Part shown: one piece after another, positions 1 to 6,049 of the stretch | Numbering within the stretch: position 1 is the stretch's first letter | Layout: each line of letters starts with the position of its first letter | Origin: JAAXKN01 sp050258415 | GTDB taxonomy: Bacteria > Bacteroidota > Ignavibacteria > Ignavibacteriales > SURF-24 | Direction of reading: 5' to 3' | Assembly: GCA_050258415.1 (NCBI GenBank) | Contig: JBLMYS010000353.1 | Span: forward strand, 1 to 10,272 | Length of the DNA: 10,272 nt | Made by a program: the position numbers and the translations under genes | The notes under the pieces: generated by a model | Seen by the model: the letters and a program-made list of their open reading frames with translations, nothing else | The model's database searches: none | What the model was told of the DNA's origin: nothing

Positions 1-548
1 TGATCACCTCAGGCACCAATACACGCCTTGAGTTCCTGATCCCTACACGCGGACTTATCGGCTACAGGACGGAGTTTATGACCGATACCAAGGGTACCGG
101 CATCATCCATTCCAATTTCGAGAAATATGAGCCTTTTAAGGGCGAAATCGTCCAGAGACAAAGAGGCGCGCTCATCTCTTTGGATGAGGGCATCTGCTCG
201 GCTTATGCAATGTGGAAACTTCAGGAAAGAGCCGTATTCTTCATTGAACCAACTACTAAGGTCTATGAGGGAATGGTCGTTGGCGAAAACTCCAGGAATA
301 TGGATATGAGAGTTAACGTCACAAAAACCAAACAGCTTACCAACATGCGAGCCTCAGGCGCCGATGAGGCCATTAGGCTTGAACCTGCAAGAATAATGAC
401 TCTTGAACAGGCAATTGAATGGATTACTGACGACGAATACGTCGAAATTACTCCTAAATCCATTAGGGTAAGAAAGAAATTCCTGACCGAAATGGATAAG
501 AAAAAAGCCCGCCTGGCTCAGAAGGAAAGTGAATCGGAGGCGATGTAA
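1..548 (+). CDS. typA: Translational GTPase BipA/TypA, C-terminal part (5' end outside window)
   Basis: The frame is open from base 3 to a TAA at 546-548, giving the last 181 residues; the N-terminal GTPase domain lies upstream of the window. The visible part carries landmarks of the BipA C-terminal region: IPTRGLIGYRTEF near its start, GEIVQRQRGALIS, VYEGMVVGENSRNMDM, TNMRASGADEA and MTLEQAIEWITDDEYVEITP, ending in a charged tail (KKKARLAQKESESEAM). These match the family's C-terminal domain and set it apart from EF-G and LepA. BipA is a ribosome-binding GTPase involved in ribosome assembly and in growth under cold or stress; this domain helps it bind the ribosome (family knowledge). The internal ATG at 78 is not the start, because the conserved RGLIGYRTEF block begins before it. 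The stop codon is embedded in a hairpin. Confidence 0.96.
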   Translation, partial: ITSGTNTRLEFLIPTRGLIGYRTEFMTDTKGTGIIHSNFEKYEPFKGEIVQRQRGALISLDEGICSAYAMWKLQERAVFFIEPTTKVYEGMVVGENSRNMDMRVNVTKTKQLTNMRASGADEAIRLEPARIMTLEQAIEWITDDEYVEITPKSIRVRKKFLTEMDKKKARLAQKESESEAM

Positions 549-620
549 ATATAGTCCCTTTGGACTATATTTACTGCCCCTGGCAGTTTAATTTCATGCC
601 CCTTTCTTTGGAAGGGACAT
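547..620 (+). terminator. Three tandem hairpins after bipA/typA, candidate terminator region
   Basis: Three stem-loops follow one another in the gap before pepD. The first pairs 547-557 with 562-572: a perfect 11-bp stem around a 4-base loop that includes two bases of the bipA stop codon. The second pairs ACTGCC (573-578) with GGCAGT (582-587) and is followed by TTTAATTT. The third pairs 596-606 with 610-620, with one mismatch and one G-U pair. Only the second has a T-rich tail, and it is imperfect, so termination is plausible rather than certain. The array could instead protect the 3' end of the bipA mRNA. Confidence 0.55.
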
Positions 621-645
621 ATCAAATAATGTAGTTTAATTTTGT

Positions 646-652
646 GGAGGAG
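646..652 (+). promoter_or_regulatory. Strong Shine-Dalgarno site for pepD
   Basis: GGAGGAG stands just upstream of the ATG at 655, with GGAGG ending four bases before it. This is the best ribosome-binding site in the window and fixes the pepD start. Several other genes here have A/T-rich leaders with no such site. Confidence 0.8.
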
Positions 653-654
653 AT

Positions 655-2124
655 ATGTCTAAAGAAGTGGTTGAAGGCTTGAGGCCCGAGGCTCTCTGGC
701 AGAGGTTTTATGAAATTACACAGGTCCCTCGTCCATCTAAAATGGAAGGGAAGATCAGGGAATATTTAAGAAATTTTGCCCGCCAAAATAACCTTCCCAT
801 TAAGGAAGATGAGGTGGGCAATATCCTTATCTCTGCTCCCGCTACCCCCGGATATGAAAATGCCCCGGCAGTGGTCCTGCAGGGACACGTGGATATGGTC
901 TGCGAAAAGAATAAGGGGACTGATATTAACTTTGAAACAGACCCCCTTAAACTTGAACGCCAGGGCGACTGGATTAAGGCACAGGGCACTACTCTTGGCA
1001 GCGATAACGGTATCGGCGTTGCCGCGGCTCTTGCCGCCCTTACAGATAAAGAACTTACTCACGGCCCACTCGAAGCCCTCTTTACTATCGACGAGGAAAC
1101 AGGACTTACAGGAGCCAATAACCTTCAGCCCGGATTTGTTACCGGGAAAACTTTGCTGAACTTAGATAGCGAGGAAGACGGCGCTTTCTATGTCGGCTGC
1201 TCCGGCGGCCTCGATACTCAGGGCAGTTTTTCAGCTGACTATACAGATAAGGTGGAAGGCTTTAATTCCTACTCACTCATGGTCTCGGGACTTAAAGGCG
1301 GCCACTCAGGCCTCGACATCAATACAGGCCGCGCTAACGCAATAAAAATTATGGGGCGTGTCCTAAAGGCTCTCGAAACAACCGGCTTTATGCTCGCGCG
1401 CCTCGAAGGCGGCAGCAAAAGAAACGCCATTCCCAGAGAGGCTGAGGCTACAGTCCTCATTAAAGCTTCTAAAGAGAAAAAAGCCTTTGAAATCCTCCGC
1501 GACCTGGAATCGCAGCTTCAGAATGAATTTAAGACAACCGATAACGGACTTAAAGTTGAACTGACAAAGAAGGATGAAAAGCCTCAGAGAGCATTCAGCA
1601 AAAAATTCCAGAAGAAACTCGTTAATACCATACTCGCTCTTCCTCACGGCGTCGTTGCTATGAGTGCCGACATACCGGGGCTCGTTGAGACTTCTACTAA
1701 CCTTGCAACCATTAACATGAAAGACGACACACTTGTAATTGGTACAAGCCAGAGAAGCTCAATTGAAAGCGCAAAACGCTATGTGGCCAATATGGTAGTT
1801 TCTGTCCTGGAACTTGCGGGCGCTGATATTGCACAGGGCGACGGATATCCCGGATGGAAACCAAACATGGAATCTGAGGCCTTAAGCACATCAAAGAAAA
1901 TTTTTGAGGTGCTCTTTAACTCCGAACCCGAGGTTAAGGCTATCCACGCCGGCCTTGAATGCGGAATCCTTGGCGATAAGTATCCCGGGCTTGATATGAT
2001 ATCTTTCGGACCCACAATCCAGGGCGCCCATTCACCCGATGAACGCGTGAGTATTCCTACTGTTGAACGCTTCTATAAGCTCCTTTCCGGTATCCTTACG
2101 GAATACGCGTCTCAGAACCGTTAA
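655..2124 (+). CDS. pepD: Aminoacyl-histidine dipeptidase (Xaa-His dipeptidase), peptidase family M20
   Basis: The 489-residue product is close in length to E. coli PepD (about 485) and aligns with it from end to end. PepD is a cytosolic di-zinc enzyme that cleaves dipeptides, especially Xaa-His such as carnosine, in peptide and amino-acid recycling. Visible zinc and catalytic elements are QGHVDM (H78, D80), TTLGSDNGIG (D117 as bridging ligand), TIDEETG (E147/E148, base and ligand), NLDSEEDG (D171) and the C-terminal GAHSPDE (H459). The lid domain begins after about residue 190 and carries the PepD hallmark GLKGGHSGLDI (H217). No signal peptide is seen, which agrees with a cytosolic site. The start is set by GGAGGAG upstream. 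The gene appears to be transcribed alone: hairpins precede it and an intrinsic terminator follows 13 bases after the stop. Confidence 0.95.
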   Translation: MSKEVVEGLRPEALWQRFYEITQVPRPSKMEGKIREYLRNFARQNNLPIKEDEVGNILISAPATPGYENAPAVVLQGHVDMVCEKNKGTDINFETDPLKLERQGDWIKAQGTTLGSDNGIGVAAALAALTDKELTHGPLEALFTIDEETGLTGANNLQPGFVTGKTLLNLDSEEDGAFYVGCSGGLDTQGSFSADYTDKVEGFNSYSLMVSGLKGGHSGLDINTGRANAIKIMGRVLKALETTGFMLARLEGGSKRNAIPREAEATVLIKASKEKKAFEILRDLESQLQNEFKTTDNGLKVELTKKDEKPQRAFSKKFQKKLVNTILALPHGVVAMSADIPGLVETSTNLATINMKDDTLVIGTSQRSSIESAKRYVANMVVSVLELAGADIAQGDGYPGWKPNMESEALSTSKKIFEVLFNSEPEVKAIHAGLECGILGDKYPGLDMISFGPTIQGAHSPDERVSIPTVERFYKLLSGILTEYASQNR

Positions 2125-2137
2125 TTGTATTTTTAAG

Positions 2138-2170
2138 GCCGTGTAATTTTTATTATGCGGCTTTTTATTT
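2138..2170 (+). terminator. Rho-independent terminator of pepD
   Basis: GCCGTGTAAT (2138-2147) pairs with ATTATGCGGC (2152-2161) around a TTTT loop. The 10-bp stem includes two G-U pairs and is followed at once by TTTTTATTT. This is a standard intrinsic terminator on the + strand. Confidence 0.88.
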
Positions 2171-2228
2171 CTTGTTAAAAAAGAATTATATTTACGATTA
2201 TTTTTTCAGCAATAAATAAAAATACAAA

Positions 2229-3941
2229 ATGAAAAAAGAACTAAAACTTTATGACGTTCCTCGCATTGAATCAGTTCAGGAAATGATACTCCAAAGCGCC
2301 AGAAAATATGAAAATAAACTGGCTCTGGAGGATATCAACAATACACCAATTTCAAGGCTTACCTACGGGGAGCTGCTCGATAAGGTCTTAAGGTTCGGAT
2401 CGGCTCTTAAGAAAATGGGTGTTAAAGAGCGCACACACATCGCTGTTATCAGCGAAAACCGCCTGCAGTGGGCTATTTCTTACCTTACCTGCGCGTGCTT
2501 TAACTACGTTGTCGTTCCGATCGACCGTAACCTCAAGACAAATGAAATCCTGAATATTATTCACGAGTCCGATACCGAAGTTATCGTTTTCTCCGACAGC
2601 TTTTCACAAATGCTTTCAGAAAAGAAATCGATGATGAAAAAGCTGAAGGTCTGTATCTCAATGGATTCAACTTCTGAAGAAAACGGGTTCTTGTTCATGA
2701 AAGACCTGATCGATAAGGAAATGCCTGTTAAGACTCAGGAGCTGCCGAAAATCAACCCTGAGGAACTCTTTGAAATTATTTTTACCTCTGGAAGCCTCGG
2801 GCGCGCTAAGGGCGTTATGCTCAGCCAGAAGAACCTCGCTTCAAACCTCGTTGATATGGTGAGCATGCTTTTTATGTACCCGGAGGACCGCTTCCTGTCC
2901 GTTCTCCCAATGCACCACACTTACGAATGTACCTGCGGAATGCTTTGCCCCTTGTACTGCGGAAGCTCTGTGCACTACGCAAGAAGCCTTAAGACTGTAG
3001 TCGACGACATCCAGAAAGTAAAGGCCACAATGCTCCTCGGAGTCCCGCTCCTTTTTGATAAAATGTTTAAGAAGATCTATAAGTCAATAAACGAAAAGAA
3101 GCTCACTTCGGTCATGATTAAGCCTATGATTGTGGCTACTGATATACTTGAGAAAGTGGGCTGGAAGAATTCCAAGAAAAAGATTTTTGCCGAAATTCAT
3201 AAAAAGTTCGGCGGCGCTTTGAGAATATTTATCGCCGGCGGCGCTGCCCCCGATCCCGAGGTCGCTAAGGGCTTAAGAGAATTCGGCTTTAATTTCCTGC
3301 AGGGATACGGACTTACGGAAACATCTCCTATACTCGCGCTCAATCAGCTGGATAATTTTAAGGATAACGCCGCGGGCTTTGTTCTTCCAGGCGTGGATGT
3401 TAAGATTTGCTCACCCGACCCCGAGGGCAACGGCGAAATCTGGGCCAAAGGCCCCAACGTTATGCTCGGATATTACAATAACGATAAGGCTACACAGGAC
3501 ACCTTTGAGGACGGATACTTCAAGACGGGCGACATTGGCCGGTTTGATGAGGACGGATTCCTTCACATTAGCGGAAGAAAGAAAAACGTTATAATTTCCA
3601 AAAGCGGAAAAAATGTTTTCCCCGAGGAAATTGAAGACATATTAAACCGCAGCCCATTTGTGTCTGAATGCTTTGTCTATGGCGAGGAGGACGCGAAAGA
3701 AACTGAAATCATCGCGGCCCAGATTGTTTTGGATGCCGAGGCGGTTATAGAATATTCTGAGCAGAAGGATGTGAAAATTACAAATGAAATGATGAATGAA
3801 GTCATGGCGCAGGAAATTGAAAAGGTCAACAAACAGCTCCCGTCATTCAAGAAAATAAAGAAGTTCTATATCCGTGAAACTGAATTCGAAAAGACCACAA
3901 CCCAGAAAATCAAACGCTACCTGGTCAACAAAAACGATTAA
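2229..3941 (+). CDS. AMP-forming acyl-CoA synthetase, long-chain-fatty-acid--CoA ligase-like
   Basis: A 570-residue member of the adenylate-forming (ANL) superfamily, predicted to activate a fatty acid to acyl-AMP and transfer it to CoA for lipid synthesis or degradation. Core motifs occur in order: P-loop-like A3 FTSGSLGRAKG (185-195), LPMHHTYE (226-233), substrate-pocket region IAGGAAPDPE (335-344), A5 QGYGLTETSP (358-367), A7 YFKTGDIGRFDEDGF (430-444, with ATP-ribose-binding D435), hinge GRKKNVIISKSGKNVFPEEIE (from 449), and A10 TTTQKIKR (556-563, likely catalytic K560). The block order resembles FadD/FAA-type ligases more than acetyl-CoA synthetase, but chain length cannot be read from sequence. 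The A3 loop departs from the usual TSGTTGxPKG, with SLG replacing TTG. There is no signal peptide. The leader is A-rich with no Shine-Dalgarno site. A terminator upstream and a palindrome downstream suggest a single-gene unit. Confidence 0.93.
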   Translation: MKKELKLYDVPRIESVQEMILQSARKYENKLALEDINNTPISRLTYGELLDKVLRFGSALKKMGVKERTHIAVISENRLQWAISYLTCACFNYVVVPIDRNLKTNEILNIIHESDTEVIVFSDSFSQMLSEKKSMMKKLKVCISMDSTSEENGFLFMKDLIDKEMPVKTQELPKINPEELFEIIFTSGSLGRAKGVMLSQKNLASNLVDMVSMLFMYPEDRFLSVLPMHHTYECTCGMLCPLYCGSSVHYARSLKTVVDDIQKVKATMLLGVPLLFDKMFKKIYKSINEKKLTSVMIKPMIVATDILEKVGWKNSKKKIFAEIHKKFGGALRIFIAGGAAPDPEVAKGLREFGFNFLQGYGLTETSPILALNQLDNFKDNAAGFVLPGVDVKICSPDPEGNGEIWAKGPNVMLGYYNNDKATQDTFEDGYFKTGDIGRFDEDGFLHISGRKKNVIISKSGKNVFPEEIEDILNRSPFVSECFVYGEEDAKETEIIAAQIVLDAEAVIEYSEQKDVKITNEMMNEVMAQEIEKVNKQLPSFKKIKKFYIRETEFEKTTTQKIKRYLVNKND

Positions 3942-3949
3942 CAAAAATT

Positions 3950-3983
3950 CCCGTAGGGGCGAGCGGCGCTCGCCCGGAACGGG
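3950..3983. repeat. Nested GC-rich palindrome between convergent genes (REP-like and/or terminator)
   Basis: An inner stem GGGCGAGC (3957-3964) pairs perfectly with GCTCGCCC (3968-3975) around GGC. An outer CCCGT (3950-3954) pairs with ACGGG (3979-3983). The element fills the gap between the convergent acyl-CoA ligase and SET genes. Read on the minus strand it is followed by AATTTTTGTT, so it could terminate the SET transcript. The GTAGGGGCGAGC...GCTCGCCC pattern also resembles dispersed REP-type palindromes of many bacterial genomes. Only one copy is in this window, so repeat status is unproven. Confidence 0.65.
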
Positions 3984-3997
3984 CCGAAACAATCAAA

Positions 3998-4402
3998 CTA
4001 TCCCTTCTTCTTCTCCACGCACACAGCACACTTGCACTCCTCGTAAATCTCTTCATAACCGTAATCTATCGTTATCTCATCACCTTTTTTTATCGGCATA
4101 GCGGATACAAGCTTGAGCGATTCTTCATCCCTGTCTATTACCTTGCAGTTCGGCTTGCAGCAGTGATTTAAATACTTTATTACATCAGTTTTTGCAGTAT
4201 CTATGTAAGAATCCCCGTTATAAAATATGTATACGTTTCCTTCTTCTTCCTCGCGCCTTCCGCATTCATCCTCATCAATTACTTCCCCCCGTATAATAAA
4301 AAGGAGTTCTTCCGGTGCTATATCCTCAACTGCAAAAATGCCGTGGCCGTGAATGACTGAATGTCTAACTTCAAGCAGATGCGATTTATCTGTTTCTGTC
4401 AC
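3998..4402 (-). CDS. Small free-standing SET-domain protein (putative protein-lysine methyltransferase)
   Basis: The 134-residue product is almost entirely a SET domain, the fold that moves a methyl group from S-adenosylmethionine to protein lysines. Motif I appears as HGHGIFAVEDI (18-28). The catalytic pseudoknot motif is YLNHCCKPNC (77-86; usual form NHSCxPN). The final motif is GDEITIDYGYEE (107-118, with Y114 at the usual active-site tyrosine). A short post-SET cysteine cluster follows, C123-x-C125-x2-C128, which with a cysteine of NHCC could bind zinc. There is no signal peptide, so it should act in the cytoplasm; the substrate is unknown. The start is GTG at 4402, preceded by AAGGA seven bases upstream. 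It lies only two bases after the stop of the upstream secreted-protein gene, so the two are probably co-transcribed and translationally coupled. Confidence 0.88.
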   Translation of the reverse strand: MTETDKSHLLEVRHSVIHGHGIFAVEDIAPEELLFIIRGEVIDEDECGRREEEEGNVYIFYNGDSYIDTAKTDVIKYLNHCCKPNCKVIDRDEESLKLVSAMPIKKGDEITIDYGYEEIYEECKCAVCVEKKKG

Positions 4403-4404
4403 AA

Positions 4405-4836
4405 TTACTTCCTTATATATTTTACTGTTTTACTGCAAATAGCCTCAACATCCGATCCCGGAAGAACCGGGTAGTTATACCTTGCGCTCTGATCCTGCAT
4501 CTCGTCTGAATAACTAAACTCCTTCAGCATCCGGTTTTCACTTCCGTAATAAGCAATCCTTAATATGCTGTATTTCGTTAAATCAGGACTGATCAGATAA
4601 TAAGTCTTTACCTTGTATATCCTGTTGTTAATCCCCTCAATTGCTATGGGATCCTTAAAGGACTGAAGACCCCAGACATAAATATCCGCTTTATCGCGCG
4701 CCTTCATGGTGCTCACGTCTATCTGCAGCAGATTCCCCGGGGAATTCTTTACCATTACCCAGGCGTCTGCCTTATCCTGCGCACGCACTGCTCCGGATAT
4801 TATCATAAGCAAAAACAAAGCTGAAAGGTACTTCAT
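4405..4836 (-). CDS. Exported protein with a surface-adhesin-E-like domain
   Basis: Starting at the ATG at 4836 gives 143 residues with a clear Sec signal peptide: K2, a hydrophobic run at about residues 4-15, and likely cleavage after VRA19. The mature part has the layout of the small domain named after Haemophilus surface protein E: DAWVMVKN near its start, a QIDVSTMK strand (38-45), DIYVWGLQSFKDP (51-63), KVKTYYLISPDLTKYSILRIAYYG (from 75) and a closing PGSDVEAIC (126-134). I recognise this pattern from family knowledge and could not run a profile search. Typical members have two cysteines; this one has only C134. No function beyond export to the periplasm or surface can be claimed. The frame stays open 41 codons further upstream, but that would bury the signal peptide. 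It is first in an apparent two-gene operon with the SET gene. Confidence 0.72.
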   Translation of the reverse strand: MKYLSALFLLMIISGAVRAQDKADAWVMVKNSPGNLLQIDVSTMKARDKADIYVWGLQSFKDPIAIEGINNRIYKVKTYYLISPDLTKYSILRIAYYGSENRMLKEFSYSDEMQDQSARYNYPVLPGSDVEAICSKTVKYIRK

Positions 4837-4887
4837 GTTGAGTCTTTTTTTATCACTAAAATAAATAATATTTAAGTAAAGTAAAAT

Positions 4888-4901
4888 GTGAGCCCGCTCA
4901 C
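4888..4901. promoter_or_regulatory. Perfect palindrome between divergent genes, candidate operator
   Basis: GTGAGC-CC-GCTCAC is a perfect inverted repeat with 6-bp arms in the otherwise A/T-rich 156-base gap between the divergent gene starts at 4836 and 4993. The two-base centre is too short for a stable RNA loop, so a dimeric DNA-binding protein site is more likely than a terminator. On the minus strand a TATTAT lies 17 bases beyond it, which would place one half-site at the -35 position of a promoter for the exported-protein gene. The regulator is unknown. Confidence 0.45.
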
Positions 4902-4992
4902 TTTTAATAAAATTGCTTAATTTACTGAACAAAAATCCGATAATAATACAGCAATCCATTCTTTTTAAAAATAATGTGTGTAGATCCTGTTT

Positions 4993-5916
4993 ATGAAGAA
5001 ACCTGCAGAATTTGAGATAGAAAAAGGGCTTAAAAACGGCCTGTTCAGGACATACTATACCAGCGGCGCCGTCCGCACGGAAAAGTATTACGTTAACGGC
5101 AAACTCGAAGGCGAGGTCAAACTCTTAAATGAAAACGGCTCTATACAGGAATCTATACTCTATAAGAATGGAAAGAAAAACGGACTGGCTAAAGTTTTCT
5201 ATGATAACGGACATCCCAAAATTGAAATTGATTTTAAGGACGATCTCCAGCACGGCCTGACCAGCTATTACTACGAAGACGGTCAGCTTAAAAGCGAAAT
5301 CAGCTATAAAAACGGCGTGCGCGAAGGCTCGACTAAAGTCTATTTCCATTCCGGAACGGTTAAAAGCGACGAAAACCTCGTGGCGGGAAAAAAAGAAGGC
5401 ATCAGCAAAACTTTCTATAAAAGCGGCGCCCTAAAAGGGGAGTGGAACTACAGAAATGGTGTCGCCGACGGCACGTCCAGATTCTACTACGAAAACGGCT
5501 CACTCCTGGCAATCAAAAACTTCCTCGATGGACGCGACGACGGCCTGACACAGATTTATTACGAGGACGGAAAACTTAAAGAAGAGATTAACTTCGTTAA
5601 CGGAATTAAAAACGGCATTAATCTGCTGTTTAACAGGGACGGCTCTCTTAAAGATAAAATATTCTATGATATGGGAGAGAAAGTAAATGTTGAAGGATTT
5701 CTGGAAAACCCGCCCCTGAACCCCGAACCGGCTCCCAGGGATACTGAAACTCCTCTATTCAAAAGCGAAAGGGAAGAGCCTAGGACTTCTTATCCTGCTG
5801 AAAATAAAACACAGGAAAAAAGAATCAGCACCCCTCTTGTAATTGGAATTGTTGCTGCCACCTTCGTTGTCATTTTCTTTGTGTATGTAATTTTGATAAG
5901 CGTCTTTCACCTCTGA
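4993..5916 (+). CDS. YwqK/MORN_2-type repeat protein with C-terminal membrane anchor
   Basis: The 307-residue product has three parts. Residues 16-231 are nine consecutive repeats of exactly 24 residues with no insertions or gaps, following G-L-x3-Y-Y-x2-G-x-L-K-x-E-x2-Y-x-N-G-x3; clear examples start at 88 (GLTSYYYEDGQLKSE) and 184 (GLTQIYYEDGKLKEE). Residues about 232-281 form a proline- and charge-rich linker. Residues about 282-304 are one hydrophobic helix preceded by KR, leaving almost nothing after it. With no signal peptide, this is a tail-anchored layout with the repeats in the cytoplasm. Such repeats are usually annotated as MORN-variant or YwqK-family antitoxin, after the immunity protein of the Bacillus YwqJ toxin. 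No toxin gene is seen nearby, so an antitoxin role is not supported here; a membrane-tethered scaffold is equally possible. The ATG at 4993 lacks a Shine-Dalgarno site. Confidence 0.85.
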   Translation: MKKPAEFEIEKGLKNGLFRTYYTSGAVRTEKYYVNGKLEGEVKLLNENGSIQESILYKNGKKNGLAKVFYDNGHPKIEIDFKDDLQHGLTSYYYEDGQLKSEISYKNGVREGSTKVYFHSGTVKSDENLVAGKKEGISKTFYKSGALKGEWNYRNGVADGTSRFYYENGSLLAIKNFLDGRDDGLTQIYYEDGKLKEEINFVNGIKNGINLLFNRDGSLKDKIFYDMGEKVNVEGFLENPPLNPEPAPRDTETPLFKSEREEPRTSYPAENKTQEKRISTPLVIGIVAATFVVIFFVYVILISVFHL

Positions 5917-5995
5917 AATAAGCTTTTAATCTGCCCCGGGTCTTTTTGCCCCAAATGGGCCATACCTGAAATTTCTGTATTTTTTTACCCCGGAA

Positions 5996-6029
5996 TTGTT
6001 TAATTTTCATACAATTCTATGTATATTTG
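5996..6029 (+). promoter_or_regulatory. Bacteroidota-type promoter (TTG-N23-TAnnTTTG) for the omega-amidase gene
   Basis: TTG at 5996-5998 and TATATTTG at 6022-6029 match the -33 and -7 elements of the Bacteroidota housekeeping promoter, TTG-N17-23-TAnnTTTG, with a 23-base spacer at the upper end of the range. Transcription would begin near 6035, leaving a leader of about 15 bases before the ATG at 6050. The position and full -7 match make this the best promoter candidate in the window. Confidence 0.6.
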
Positions 6030-6049
6030 CGTACAAAATTTTAGAAATT

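Noticed and set aside
637..644. TAATTTTG resembling a -7 promoter element before pepD
   Set aside because: Transcription would begin at or after the ribosome-binding site, and no TTG lies 17-23 bases upstream.
708..1062. Open reading frames on the minus strand inside pepD, and similar ones within other genes
   Set aside because: They lie wholly within well-supported genes, resemble no family I know, and have no ribosome sites; they follow from the coding composition of the other strand.
2187..2194. TATATTTA resembling a -7 element before the acyl-CoA ligase
   Set aside because: The last base differs from consensus and no TTG occurs at the right distance; plausible position but too weak to call.
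4837..4959. 41-residue upstream extension of the exported protein's frame
   Set aside because: It would place the signal peptide inside the protein and overlaps the palindromic intergenic region.
4993..5916. YwqK-repeat gene as half of a toxin-antitoxin pair
   Set aside because: No toxin-like gene flanks it; the neighbours are an exported domain protein, a SET protein and an omega-amidase.
5948..5960. GCCC/GGGC hairpin after the YwqK-repeat gene as a terminator
   Set aside because: The stem is only four base pairs and no T run follows directly.
5996..6049. Possible N-terminal extension of the omega-amidase from a TTG at 5996
   Set aside because: The extra 18 residues lie before the conserved first beta strand (MKIGLVQYNP), and the TTG coincides with the -33 promoter element.
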